Source of the DNA: Pseudomonas sp. HAR-UPW-AIA-41
GTDB lineage: Bacteria > Pseudomonadota > Gammaproteobacteria > Pseudomonadales > Pseudomonadaceae
DNA: 64,000 bases
Assembly: GCF_002304225.1 (NCBI RefSeq)
Contig: NZ_NSLB01000001.1
Span: forward strand, 186,001-250,000
Direction of reading: 5' to 3'
Positions 35,409 through 44,103 of this stretch are shown in pieces; position 1 is the stretch's first letter; every line of letters begins with the position of its first letter. The position numbers and the translations under genes are program-made. The notes under the pieces were generated by a model. The model saw only the letters and a list, made by a program, of their open reading frames with translations, had not been told where the DNA came from and did not search any database.

Positions 35409-37424
35409 ATGCGTGACCTATCCGAGGCTGGTCTGCCAGCATTGCTGTACAAGCGTGATGGCAGTGAGGTGTGTTTCGATGCCGGGAAAATTGCCCGTGC
35501 CATCGCCGCCGCCGGGCAGGCCACCGGTGAGTTCGCGGCGGAGGAAACCGAGGCGTTGACCGCCGCCGTGCTGCAGCGCCTGAAGGGTATCCGCGCTCTG
35601 GACGTCGAGCAGGTGCAGGACCGCGTCGAGCGGGTGCTGATGGATGCCGGCTTCTACAAGACGGCGCGCGCTTACATCGTTTACCGCGAACGCCATGGCC
35701 GCCTGCGCCGTGAGCGCAAGACTCTGGTGGACGTTGCTGCCTCGATGAACGAGTACCTGAAGCGCGAGGACTGGCGCGTGCAGGCCAACGCCAATCAGGG
35801 TTATTCCCTGGGCGGGCTGATTCTCAACGTGGCTGGCAAGGTTACCGCCAACTACTGGCTGGATGAGGTCTACAGCCCGGAGATTGGCTGGGCCCACCGC
35901 GAGGCCGACCTGCATATCCATGACCTGGACATGCTCGCCGGCTACTGCGCGGGCTGGTCGCTGCGCACTTTGCTGCATGAGGGGCTAAACGGCGTGCCCG
36001 GGCGCGTCGAGGCAGGGCCGCCCAAGCACCTGTCCAGCGCCCTGGGGCAGATGGTCAACTTCCTCGGTACCTTGCAGAACGAGTGGGCCGGGGCCCAGGC
36101 TTTTAGCTCCTTCGATACCTATCTGGCGCCATATGTTCGTAAGGACAGCCTGAGCTTTGAGCAGGTGCGCCAGTCGCTGCAGGAGTTCATCTACAACCTC
36201 AACGTGCCGTCGCGCTGGGGCACCCAGACGCCCTTCACCAATCTGACCTTCGACTGGGTCTGCCCAGAAGACCTGCGCGAGCAGGTGCCGGTGATCGGTG
36301 GTCAGGAGATGCCGTTCTGCTACGGCGAGCTGCAGGCCGAGATGGAGCTGATCAACCGCGCCTACATTGAGGTGATGATGGCCGGCGACGCCAAGGGCCG
36401 GGTGTTCACCTTCCCGATCCCGACCTACAACATCACTCATGATTTTCCCTGGGACAGCGACAATGCCACGCGCCTGTTCGAGATGACGGCGCGCTACGGC
36501 CTGCCGTACTTCCAGAACTTCCTCAACTCCGACATGCAGCCCAACCAGGTGCGCTCGATGTGCTGCCGCCTGCAACTGGACGTCCGCGAGCTGCTCAAGC
36601 GCGGCAACGGCTTGTTCGGTTCGGCCGAGCAGACCGGCTCGCTAGGCGTTGTGACGATCAACTGCGCACGTCTGGGCTATCTGTACCGGCTGGACTGGGA
36701 AGGGCTGATCCTGCGTCTGGACGAGTTGCTGCAGCTGGCCTACGAGAGCCTGGAGGTCAAGCGCAAGGTCATCCAGCATCACATGGACGCCGGGCTTTAC
36801 CCGTACACCAAGCGTTACCTCGGCACGCTGCGCAACCACTTCTCCACCATCGGCGTGAACGGCCTGCACGAGATGCTGCGCAACTTCACCTGCGATCAGG
36901 AGGGGCTGCACACCGAGGCCGGACGTGAGATGGCGATCCGTCTGCTCGACCATGTGCGCGGGCGACTGGTGCAGTTCCAGGAGGACAGCGGCCATCTGTA
37001 CAACCTCGAAGCCACCCCGGCCGAGGGCACCACCTATCGCTTCGCCAAGGAAGACAAAAAGCGATTCCCCGACATTCTCCAGGCCGGCTCCCTCGAGGCG
37101 CCTTACTACACCAACTCCTCGCAGTTACCGGTGGGCTTTACCAGCGATCCGTTCGAGGCGTTGGAGCTGCAGGATGCCCTGCAGTGCAAGTACACCGGCG
37201 GCACCGTGCTGCACCTGTACATGGCCGAGCGGATTTCCTCGGCGCAGGCCTGCAAGCAGCTGGTGCGCACTGCGCTGGGCCGCTTCCGCCTGCCGTACTT
37301 AACCATTACCCCGACCTTCTCGATCTGCCCGGTACACGGCTACCTGGCCGGCGAGCACGAGTTCTGCCCGAAATGCGATGAAGTGCTGCTGCAGCGCCAG
37401 CATGCCTGCAGCACCTGTGCCTGA
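35409..37424 (+). CDS. nrdD: Class III ribonucleotide reductase NrdD, large part lacking the glycyl-radical segment
   Basis: Oxygen-sensitive reductase making dNTPs from NTPs. The 671-residue product has an N-terminal ATP-cone (LYKRDGSEVCFDAGKI near 12-27), the ten-stranded barrel with ADLHIHDLDMLAGYC near 165 and SMCCRLQLD near 384, and a C-terminal cysteine cluster (CPVHGY ... CPKC ... CSTC) that resembles the family's zinc site. The frame then stops at 37424, before the usual RVxGY glycyl-radical loop. That loop is encoded by the next small gene. I used the ATG at 35409, preceded by AGGGGGTG. An Anr-like box precedes it. Confidence 0.93.
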   Translation: MRDLSEAGLPALLYKRDGSEVCFDAGKIARAIAAAGQATGEFAAEETEALTAAVLQRLKGIRALDVEQVQDRVERVLMDAGFYKTARAYIVYRERHGRLRRERKTLVDVAASMNEYLKREDWRVQANANQGYSLGGLILNVAGKVTANYWLDEVYSPEIGWAHREADLHIHDLDMLAGYCAGWSLRTLLHEGLNGVPGRVEAGPPKHLSSALGQMVNFLGTLQNEWAGAQAFSSFDTYLAPYVRKDSLSFEQVRQSLQEFIYNLNVPSRWGTQTPFTNLTFDWVCPEDLREQVPVIGGQEMPFCYGELQAEMELINRAYIEVMMAGDAKGRVFTFPIPTYNITHDFPWDSDNATRLFEMTARYGLPYFQNFLNSDMQPNQVRSMCCRLQLDVRELLKRGNGLFGSAEQTGSLGVVTINCARLGYLYRLDWEGLILRLDELLQLAYESLEVKRKVIQHHMDAGLYPYTKRYLGTLRNHFSTIGVNGLHEMLRNFTCDQEGLHTEAGREMAIRLLDHVRGRLVQFQEDSGHLYNLEATPAEGTTYRFAKEDKKRFPDILQAGSLEAPYYTNSSQLPVGFTSDPFEALELQDALQCKYTGGTVLHLYMAERISSAQACKQLVRTALGRFRLPYLTITPTFSICPVHGYLAGEHEFCPKCDEVLLQRQHACSTCA

Positions 37425-37458
37425 CAATGACCTCTACCTCACAGCAAGGAGCAACACC

Positions 37459-37608
37459 ATGAATCAAGCCATGCAACTGCCAGAAGCCCAACGCCAGCGC
37501 TGCGAAGTCTGGACTCGTGTGATGGGCTACCACCGCCCGGTGGCGGCCTTCAATCCAGGCAAGCAGTCCGAGCACCGCGAGCGCCAGCACTTCTGCGAAC
37601 CCAAATAA
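37459..37608 (+). CDS. Stand-alone glycyl-radical domain of NrdD
   Basis: A 49-residue protein containing CEVWTRVMGYHRPVAAFNPG, the C-terminal glycyl-radical loop of class III ribonucleotide reductases. The radical-forming Gly is residue 23 (codon 37525-37527). AAGGAG lies 8 bases before the ATG, 35 bases after the nrdD stop, in the +1 frame relative to nrdD. It therefore looks like a separately translated subunit that completes NrdD and is activated by NrdG. The small frame is also open back to at least 37378, overlapping the nrdD end, so a frameshift fusion cannot be fully excluded. Confidence 0.88.
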   Translation: MNQAMQLPEAQRQRCEVWTRVMGYHRPVAAFNPGKQSEHRERQHFCEPK

Positions 37609-37628
37609 GTCGCCAGCGGCGCCATCCG

Positions 37629-37662
37629 GCCAGGCCCGTGCGTAGATTTGCGCGGGTCTGGC
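37629..37662. other. Strong hairpin between the glycyl-radical gene and nrdG
   Basis: About 13 base pairs (two G-T) form between GCCAGGCCCGTGC and GCGCGGGTCTGGC, with a short loop, followed by TTTGT. It could partly terminate or stabilise the nrdD/radical-domain mRNA relative to nrdG, whose own AGGAG follows. Confidence 0.5.
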
Positions 37663-37691
37663 TTTGTCATCTGTAACCTCAGGAGCTGGTC

Positions 37692-38426
37692 ATGAACAGT
37701 CCTTGTCAGTCCTTCGGCAGTGGCCCGCTGGATGCTCCGCTGCGGGTGGGCGGATTGCTGCCGATGACCACCCTCGACTATCCCGATCATCTGGCCTGCG
37801 TGCTGTTCTGCCAGGGCTGCGCCTGGCGCTGCCGTTACTGCCATAACCCGGAACTGATCCGTGCCAAGGTGCCCACGCCGATCACTTGGGACGAGGTGCT
37901 TCGCTTTCTGCGCAAGCGCCGCGGTCTGCTCGATGCGGTGGTCTTCAGTGGTGGCGAGGCGACCTTGCAGAAGGCCCTGCCCGGAGCGATGCGTAAGGTG
38001 CGTGAGCTGGGTTTCAAGGTCGGCCTGCATAGCGCCGGGATCAAGCCGGCCTCATTCAAGCGCGTGCTGCCGCTGTGTGACTGGGTCGGTTTCGACGTCA
38101 AGGCGCTGGAAGAGGAGGCCGAGCTGATCACTGGTGTTACAGGTAGTGGCCAGGCCAACTGGAACAGCCTGGAGGCTCTGCTGGAAAGTGGCGTGGATTA
38201 TGAGTGCCGCACCACCGTGCACTGGCAACTGTTCGACTGCCAGCGCCTGCAACGTCTTGCTGAACGTCTGGCGGCGCTGGGGGTGCAGCGCTTCGTGGTG
38301 CAGCTGGCCCGCCCTCAGCAGATGCTCGATCCGGAACTGGGCGCCGCGCCGATGCCGGTCGAGGCGGCCCAGCTTTGGCCCTACCTTGAACAACTGTTTC
38401 CCCGCTTCGAGCTGCGCGAGGCCTGA
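37692..38426 (+). CDS. nrdG: Anaerobic ribonucleotide reductase-activating protein NrdG
   Basis: Radical-SAM activase that abstracts hydrogen from the glycyl residue. The 244-residue product has CQGCAWRCRYCHNPEL (about 40-55), with the three cluster cysteines C-x3-C-x2-C, and VVFSGGEATLQ near 95-105, the SAM-binding GGE. It is larger than the E. coli enzyme and closer to the longer NrdG2-like activases. Its substrate here should be the separate 49-residue domain. AGGAG precedes the ATG. Confidence 0.93.
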   Translation: MNSPCQSFGSGPLDAPLRVGGLLPMTTLDYPDHLACVLFCQGCAWRCRYCHNPELIRAKVPTPITWDEVLRFLRKRRGLLDAVVFSGGEATLQKALPGAMRKVRELGFKVGLHSAGIKPASFKRVLPLCDWVGFDVKALEEEAELITGVTGSGQANWNSLEALLESGVDYECRTTVHWQLFDCQRLQRLAERLAALGVQRFVVQLARPQQMLDPELGAAPMPVEAAQLWPYLEQLFPRFELREA

Positions 38427-38433
38427 GCTGCTC

Positions 38434-39801
38434 TTACCAGCCCCAGAACTGCAGCCACCAGGCTGTTGCGATCAGCAAGTTGGCCAGCACCAAGGCGCTC
38501 AGGACTGGCAGGCGCTGGGCAGGCCTCAGGGCACTGCAAACCTGCCAGCCCAAGTGCAGACTCCAAAGGATTGCGACGCTCAGCAGCGCACCGCGCACGT
38601 TTGGCATCCATAGCAGGGCCAGGCCCTCGTAGCGCAGCAGTTTGACCGTGGTGGCGGAGAGACCGAGAAACAGCCCGGCCGCGCCGGTTGGCAGCAGGCA
38701 CAGGGCGACCTGGCGAGCGAACACCGCGCCTTGCCCGGCCAGCCTGGCGGCGCCGGTGAGCAGCAGGTGCAGACCACCGCCGAGTAGCAGACTGCCGGCG
38801 CCCAGGTACAGGCAGATGCTCAGGCCATCGAGCCAGGTGAAGGCGTCGTTGAGCTTGGGATAATGAGTCAGCAGCCACCAGGGCGCGTCGGCCTCCAGCG
38901 GCCAGAAGATGCCACAGCGCACCAGCCATTCGGCCAGCGCTTGCTTCAGGGCGATGAACCATGGGCTGACTGTCCACTGGAAGGCGCCAATGGCCAGGCC
39001 GATCACCCCGTATAGCAGCAGGCGCACCTCCCAGGTGGTGTCGCCATCGGCGCCGTAGCGGACGATTTCCTCGTTACCGGAGCGGGCGATAAGGCGCACC
39101 GCATCGCGCTGGCCGCTGCAGCGGCCGCAGGCATGACAGGCCGAGGCGCCTCGCATGCGGCGGATATCCAGCAGCGGCGCACAGTTGGGTGGCGGTAGAT
39201 GGGGCGGCTGGTTCTCGCGCCAGCGTTGTTCGTCGACATGAAAGTGCAGCGGGGCGAGCTTGGCCAGAAGGGCGAATACCCCGCTGACCGGGCACAGGTA
39301 GCGGCACCACACGCGCTTGCCGCGACCGTACAGGTAACCCACTAGCATGGCCGCCAGGGTCGAGCCGCCAAGGATCAGCAGGGCGGCCTGGGCGTAGTCA
39401 TAGACGCTGATCAACTGGCCGTACAGAGTGGTCAGCAGAAAACCCAGGGTCGGCCAGCCGCCCCAGCGCATCCAGCGCGGGGTGCCGCGGCCGAGGCCGT
39501 GCTGGCTGGCCCATTCGCTGAGCGAGCCTTCCGGGCACAGCACGCCACACCACAGGCGGCCGAACAGCACGATCGACAGCAGCACGAACGGCCACCACAG
39601 GCCCCAGAAGACGAACTGGGCGAATAACGTCAGGTTGTCCAGCAGGCGTGCCGAGCCGGGCGGCAGGGGTAGCAGGGCGGGGATCACCAGCAGAGCGGCA
39701 TAGACCAGCACCACCAGCCACTGCAATTTGCGGATCAGCGCGCCATAGCGGCGCATGGCGTGGCCCAGGCGGGTGAGCTGGCGGTTGATCGCCGCGTTCA
39801 T
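38434..39801 (-). CDS. ftrD: FtrD-like 4Fe-4S polyferredoxin membrane protein
   Basis: A 455-residue inner-membrane protein with about ten hydrophobic segments and NapH/NosR-type cysteine motifs: CGVLCPEG (about 85), CRYLCPVSG (about 166) and CHACGRC (about 222). As last gene of a P19-cupredoxin-FTR1-polyferredoxin operon it matches FtrD, thought to pass electrons for the redox steps of iron uptake. It overlaps ftrC by 4 bp and converges with nrdG, 8 bp away. The role comes from the operon pattern. Confidence 0.85.
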   Translation of the reverse strand: MNAAINRQLTRLGHAMRRYGALIRKLQWLVVLVYAALLVIPALLPLPPGSARLLDNLTLFAQFVFWGLWWPFVLLSIVLFGRLWCGVLCPEGSLSEWASQHGLGRGTPRWMRWGGWPTLGFLLTTLYGQLISVYDYAQAALLILGGSTLAAMLVGYLYGRGKRVWCRYLCPVSGVFALLAKLAPLHFHVDEQRWRENQPPHLPPPNCAPLLDIRRMRGASACHACGRCSGQRDAVRLIARSGNEEIVRYGADGDTTWEVRLLLYGVIGLAIGAFQWTVSPWFIALKQALAEWLVRCGIFWPLEADAPWWLLTHYPKLNDAFTWLDGLSICLYLGAGSLLLGGGLHLLLTGAARLAGQGAVFARQVALCLLPTGAAGLFLGLSATTVKLLRYEGLALLWMPNVRGALLSVAILWSLHLGWQVCSALRPAQRLPVLSALVLANLLIATAWWLQFWGW

Positions 39802-40655
39802 GCCAGGCGACTCTGCAGGACCCTCCGCGGTTGCCGCAGCAGGTTCCAGGCGAGTAGCCAGTAACTGCCCAACAGGCCCACCTGCAGGGCGGAGGGCATG
39901 GCCCGGTAGCCGCTCAGGCTGGCCAGCAGCGCGCCCGGCTTGCTGCCGTCGTCAAGCAGCGCCGAGCTGTCCCACAGCGGCTCGCTGAGCAGGGTGTAGA
40001 GCTGTTCGGGCAGGTCCATGGCCATCCACTGACCGCTGGCGCGGTCTACAGCGCTCATCAGCAGGGCGCCGCCAAGCAGCAACAGCAGCACTTCGCTGAC
40101 CAGGAAGAACTGGCGCCAGGCGATGAAGCGGCTCCCGGCCTGCAGCAGGGCGAAGCACAGCAGGCCGAGCAGCAGGCCAAGGCCAGCGCCAAGCGCCAGG
40201 CTGGCCAGATCGGCTTGGTTGGCAGCGGAGGCGCTGACGCCATACAGGAAAATCACCGTCTCGCTGCCTTCGCGTGCCACCGCCAGGGCCACCAGCAGCG
40301 ACAGGCTGGCCAGACGGCCGTGCTGCAGGGCGCTATCGGCCTGCTGTTCGAGCTGGTGGCGCAGTTGCCCGCCATGGCGGGCCATCCATTGCACCATCTG
40401 CAGAATCAATGCGCAGGCGAGCAGGCTGAGGCCGGACTGGAACCATTCCCCGCCCGGTCCACTCATCCAGTCGCCGGCCAGAGCCATCAGCGCGGCCAAC
40501 ACCCCCGCCAGCAGCAGGCCGGCGCCGACGCCGCCCCACAGATGCAGCAGGGCGTGCTGCTGGCCGCCCTGGCGGTGCAGCCAGGCATACAGAATGCCGA
40601 TCACCAGCAGGGCCTCGACGCTTTCGCGCCAGACGATTACCAAGGCTTGCTCCAT
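39798..40655 (-). CDS. ftrC: FTR1-family iron permease FtrC
   Basis: High-affinity iron permease in the inner membrane. The 285-residue, seven-helix protein has two family motifs, VWRESVEALLVIGILYAWL near residue 9 and AREGSETVIFLYG near 130, where the RExxE glutamates bind iron. I placed the start at 40655 (GAGGAGC upstream); the frame extends to 40685 without a ribosome site. Confidence 0.9.
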   Translation of the reverse strand: MEQALVIVWRESVEALLVIGILYAWLHRQGGQQHALLHLWGGVGAGLLLAGVLAALMALAGDWMSGPGGEWFQSGLSLLACALILQMVQWMARHGGQLRHQLEQQADSALQHGRLASLSLLVALAVAREGSETVIFLYGVSASAANQADLASLALGAGLGLLLGLLCFALLQAGSRFIAWRQFFLVSEVLLLLLGGALLMSAVDRASGQWMAMDLPEQLYTLLSEPLWDSSALLDDGSKPGALLASLSGYRAMPSALQVGLLGSYWLLAWNLLRQPRRVLQSRLA

Positions 40656-40681
40656 AATGTTTGCTCCTCGAGGAATGCGGG

Positions 40682-41008
40682 TCAACGGGCCTCGATCACG
40701 CCTTGCGGCAGTTCGGGGTGGAACTCGTCGAAGAACTGGTAGCGCCCGGGCTTGAGGGGGTGGATCACGACGAAGGAGCTGACGCCGGGGCTGAGCACCT
40801 TCTCCACACGCAGAGGTGTGCTCTCGAATTCGATGGGGCCCTGGCCGACGTTGTGCACGACGATCTTGAAGCGTTGCCCGACGGGTACCTGCAGGCTGGC
40901 CGGGGTGAAGTGACCGTCACGAATGCTCAGCTCGTAGCTCGGTAGCGGGGCGGCCAGAAGGGCCCCGGGCAGGGCGGCGAACAGCAGGCAGAGGGCTTGG
41001 TAATGCAT
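40682..41008 (-). CDS. ftrB: FtrB-like periplasmic cupredoxin
   Basis: A 108-residue cupredoxin-1 domain protein. A signal peptide (1-20, ending ALLAAP) is followed by a small beta-sandwich, with FTPASLQVPVGQRFKIVVHN and a C-terminal PGRYQFFDEFHPE. In the Ftr system this partner oxidises Fe(II) so that FTR1 can move it. The ATG at 41008 with GGAG upstream is preferred. Confidence 0.85.
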   Translation of the reverse strand: MHYQALCLLFAALPGALLAAPLPSYELSIRDGHFTPASLQVPVGQRFKIVVHNVGQGPIEFESTPLRVEKVLSPGVSSFVVIHPLKPGRYQFFDEFHPELPQGVIEAR

Positions 41009-41055
41009 AGGGCACTCTCCGGGGAGAATGGCGCGCATGGGCGCGCCGCGGGGGA

Positions 41056-41592
41056 TTAGTAGCCGCCTTTCTTGCCGATGCCTGCGTAGGTGAAGCTGTA
41101 GTGCAGCTCGCAGGTGGCGAACCAGGGCGCCACACCGGTTTCCTTGTCGGTGTGGCGGCCGAAGTGCTGGGCGTGGCTGCCGACGGGAGCACCGACCCAG
41201 TAGGTCAGTTCATACTGGCCGGGGCCCATGAGCTTGATGTTGTCGCCATAGTGCGGGCCGTCGTTGGCTACCATGGCGTGGAAGTCGCCTTGCAGGGTCT
41301 GCTCGCTGCCGACCTTGCTCAGGCGGTAGCGCACGCTCAGATAAGGCACGAAGCTGCCTTCCTGGAAACCGTGGGCGTTGTTCTCCAGGGCGCTGATGTC
41401 GGCCTCCATGTGCACGTCGGAATCTACCGCCGGGCGCATCATGCCCGGTGGGTCCATCTCGATCGGTTGAAGGTACACAGCACCTACTTCCATCCCTGCG
41501 CAGGTCTGGGGTTCTCCGATGGGGTATTCCTTGGCGCTGAGCAACGGAGTGGCGAGCAGGGCGCAGAGAGACACAAGGGCAGGGCGTAGCAT
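41056..41592 (-). CDS. ftrA: P19-family periplasmic iron-binding protein FtrA
   Basis: A 178-residue secreted protein: signal peptide 1-20 (ending LLSA-KEYP), then the Tp34/P19 domain with YLQPIEMDPPGM (about 42-53) and DSDVHMEADISALENN (about 57-72), whose Met, His and Glu residues form the metal site. It captures ferrous iron, with a copper co-factor in homologues, at the head of the operon. The ATG at 41592 follows AGGAG. A Fur box lies about 55 bp upstream. Confidence 0.9.
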   Translation of the reverse strand: MLRPALVSLCALLATPLLSAKEYPIGEPQTCAGMEVGAVYLQPIEMDPPGMMRPAVDSDVHMEADISALENNAHGFQEGSFVPYLSVRYRLSKVGSEQTLQGDFHAMVANDGPHYGDNIKLMGPGQYELTYWVGAPVGSHAQHFGRHTDKETGVAPWFATCELHYSFTYAGIGKKGGY

Positions 41593-41645
41593 GACGAACT
41601 CCTGAAGAGAGGTAGATGGCGTCATGCTAGAAGGCATTAATCTTT

Positions 41646-41664
41646 ATGATAATGATTATCGTCA
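41646..41664. promoter_or_regulatory. Fur box upstream of ftrABCD
   Basis: The palindromic GATAATGATTATCGTC core (41648-41663) closely matches the Fur consensus. It overlaps the probable ftrA promoter, so the operon should be iron-repressed. The rest of the 41665-41817 interval contains a fragment like common pseudomonad intergenic repeats and no gene that I trust. Confidence 0.85.
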
Positions 41665-41817
41665 ATTTCTCTGAGCGGTGAGCAACAAGAAGCTCTACCT
41701 TTCAGCCAAAGGTCTCGAGCGGAAATTAGAAGCCACTGCAGAGGATGAGGGGCAGATCTTTATCTGGCTGAAATCGGCCAATAGCGGTCATCTGTCGATT
41801 TTGAAACCAATAGCAAT

Positions 41818-43221
41818 TTATGCCCTTACGCTCGTATCAACTAGATACGGGTGCTGGGGTAGCTCGATGTGAAAACCTGTGAGGCCCTCTACCGAAGTAC
41901 ACCAGATGCGGCCTTTGTGGGCTTCGATGATGGAGCGGGTGATGGCCAGGCCCAGGCCGGCATTGCTCGGGCTGCCTTCGCGCCGGGCAGGGTCGACCCG
42001 GTAAAAGCGGTCGAAGAGTTTCGCCAGGTGCTCCGGGGCTATTGTCCCGCCCGGGTTCTCGATGCTGAGGCCAGTGGTGTCGGCTGTCTGGTGGATGCAT
42101 AGCGCAATCGTCTGTCCCGGCGGCGTATAGCGCAGGGCATTGGACAGCAGGTTGGAGATCGCGCGGTCGAGCATCAGCCGGTCGCCCTGCACTCGACCTG
42201 TTCCCGTTACGGCGATTCGGATGTCGCGCTCTTCGGCCAGCAGGCGGTAGTACTCGGCCAGCTTGGCGGCAACGTCCGCCAGTTCGATGTCGGTTTGTTC
42301 CGGGACGATCAGGCCGTTATCGGCCTTGGCCAGAAACAGCATGTCGTCGATCATCCGGGACATGCGCTTCAGGTCTTCCAGGTTGGCGTAGAGGTTCTCC
42401 TCGTAGGCCTCGGTATCGCGCTTTTGACTGAGCACCACCTCGGTGTGGGTCATCAGGTTGCTGAGCGGAGTGCGCAGCTCGTGGGCGATGTCGGCGGAGA
42501 AATTGGAGAGCCGGACGAAGGAATCTTCCAGCCGGGCCAGCATCGCGTTGAAGGATAGAACCAGTTGCTGCAGCTCCTGCGGTACCGGTCCCAGGGGAAT
42601 GCGCTCCTGCAGAGAGCGGGCAGACATCGCGGTGGCTACCTGGGTGACCTGGCGCAGGGGGCCAAGGCCACTGCGTGCCACTGCCCAGCCCAGCGCGGCG
42701 CTGACCAGGGCGCTGAGGGTCAGGCCGATCCAGAACCAGCGCTGCAGGTTGTCGAGAAAGTGTGCGTGACTGGTGACGTCGAGGGCGAGTATCGCGGTGA
42801 GCGGCTGGGGCTGCCCCGTGACCTGGATTTTGGCGGTCACGCCCTGATATGTGTGCTCACCGTCTTGCCAGTCCCACATCCCGGCTTCGGCTCGCTTGGC
42901 AATGTCGGGAATCTTGACGGCTGCGGGCGCGGAAAACAGCACGGTGCCATCGCCGGAGAGGATGGTCGCCAGCAGATCCTGATGAGCGCCCAGCAGGGCC
43001 CGCAGTTGCGGTAATTCGGCGGCCAGGTTCGCGCCCTTGGCATTGCCGAGGATGTAGCGGGTGGATTCGAGTTTCTCGCTCAGTGCCTGCTGATCGAGCA
43101 TCTTGAAGTGGTGCTGGCTGAGCATGTTGAAGCCCAGCCCCGCTGCGGCCAGGACGGCAATCACCACGGACATGAACATCAGACTCATGCGCGCGGTCAG
43201 CGACAGGTGACTGAACCTCAC
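41818..43221 (-). CDS. copS: Copper-sensing histidine kinase CopS
   Basis: A 467-residue heavy-metal sensor kinase of the CusS/CopS family. Two membrane helices (about 12-32 and 165-187) enclose a periplasmic domain. HAMP follows (about 188-240), then HisKA with [17 protein letters not shown] (phospho-His near 254) and an ATPase domain ([24 protein letters not shown]). It overlaps copR by 4 bp. The copper assignment rests on the linked PtrA-like, cupredoxin and Cu-ATPase genes. Confidence 0.9.
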   Translation of the reverse strand: MRFSHLSLTARMSLMFMSVVIAVLAAAGLGFNMLSQHHFKMLDQQALSEKLESTRYILGNAKGANLAAELPQLRALLGAHQDLLATILSGDGTVLFSAPAAVKIPDIAKRAEAGMWDWQDGEHTYQGVTAKIQVTGQPQPLTAILALDVTSHAHFLDNLQRWFWIGLTLSALVSAALGWAVARSGLGPLRQVTQVATAMSARSLQERIPLGPVPQELQQLVLSFNAMLARLEDSFVRLSNFSADIAHELRTPLSNLMTHTEVVLSQKRDTEAYEENLYANLEDLKRMSRMIDDMLFLAKADNGLIVPEQTDIELADVAAKLAEYYRLLAEERDIRIAVTGTGRVQGDRLMLDRAISNLLSNALRYTPPGQTIALCIHQTADTTGLSIENPGGTIAPEHLAKLFDRFYRVDPARREGSPSNAGLGLAITRSIIEAHKGRIWCTSVEGLTGFHIELPQHPYLVDTSVRA

Positions 43222-43895
43222 TCCGGCGCATCCATCATGTAGCCCATGCCACGGGCGGTATGGATCAGCTTGAGCTCGAAATCGTCGTCGATCTTGGCGC
43301 GCAGTCGGCGCACGGCAACCTCGATGACGTTGGTATCGCTGTCGAAGTTCATGTCCCAGACCTGGGAGGCGATCAACGACTTGGGGAGCACCTCGCCGCG
43401 TCGGCGTAGTAACAACTCCAACAATGAAAACTCCTTGGCTGTCAGGTCAATTCTTTTACCACCGCGGACAGCGCGCCGCTTCATCAGGTCGACTTCCAGG
43501 TTGGCTATCTTCATTGTGGTCTGTGACGTAGATGCAACACCCCGGCGCAACAGCGTTCTGACCCTGGCTAGCAGCTCTGAGAAAGCAAATGGCTTGATTA
43601 GATAGTCGTCCGCGCCAAGCTCCAGGCCCTTGACGCGATCCTCCACGCCGTCGCGAGCGGTCAGGAACAATACGGGAACATCCTTGCCTGCGGCGCGCAC
43701 TCTGCGCAGCACCTCCCAGCCGTCCAGCCCCGGCATCATTACATCCAGTATTAGCAGGTCATAAGAGTCATTCAGCGCATGCTGAAGAGCATCTGTGCCT
43801 GTCATAACTCGGTCGACGTTAAAACCAGCCTCGGTGAGGCCTTGCTGCAGGTACGTACCGGTTTTGGGCTCGTCTTCAGCAATCAGTAGTTTCAT
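43218..43895 (-). CDS. copR: Copper response regulator CopR
   Basis: A 225-residue OmpR-family regulator. The receiver domain has EDE near residue 7, Asp 51 in [16 protein letters not shown] and the Lys in [15 protein letters not shown]. The winged-helix C-terminus contains [15 protein letters not shown] and [17 protein letters not shown]. It is divergent from the PtrA-like gene, and the 27-bp element at 43961 lies between them. It is the likely ligand of that element. Confidence 0.93.
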   Translation of the reverse strand: MKLLIAEDEPKTGTYLQQGLTEAGFNVDRVMTGTDALQHALNDSYDLLILDVMMPGLDGWEVLRRVRAAGKDVPVLFLTARDGVEDRVKGLELGADDYLIKPFAFSELLARVRTLLRRGVASTSQTTMKIANLEVDLMKRRAVRGGKRIDLTAKEFSLLELLLRRRGEVLPKSLIASQVWDMNFDSDTNVIEVAVRRLRAKIDDDFELKLIHTARGMGYMMDAPE

Positions 43896-43960
43896 GCGCG
43901 AACACTCCTAGGGTCATGGGCCTTGAAGTTTGCAGGCAGTAAGTGGTGGTAACCAGACGC

Positions 43961-43987
43961 TTACGAAAATGTAATTCTGGCTTCAGC
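43961..43987 (+). promoter_or_regulatory. 27-bp metal-response element A (copR / PtrA-like intergenic)
   Basis: Fits TKAC-n4-WTGTARTTYT-n4-TCA: TTACGAAAATGTAAT followed by TCTGG and TTCAGC. It is oriented toward the PtrA-like gene, whose ATG is 117 bp away, and also lies 66 bp upstream of copR. Confidence 0.7.
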
Positions 43988-44103
43988 TCGCTGACAGGGT
44001 GGCTTGTCTAAGGTGCAAGCATGAGCACTAGGTTGTGCTCTCGGCCCTCGACAGACCAAAAGCAGAGGTGCCGGCCATAGTTTGCACTGATGGAGACTGT
44101 CCC

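Noticed and set aside
41678..41872. A 64-codon plus-strand frame between ftrA and copS
   Set aside because: It overlaps the copS end, lacks a domain and contains a repeat-like fragment (CGGCCAATAGCGGTCATC).
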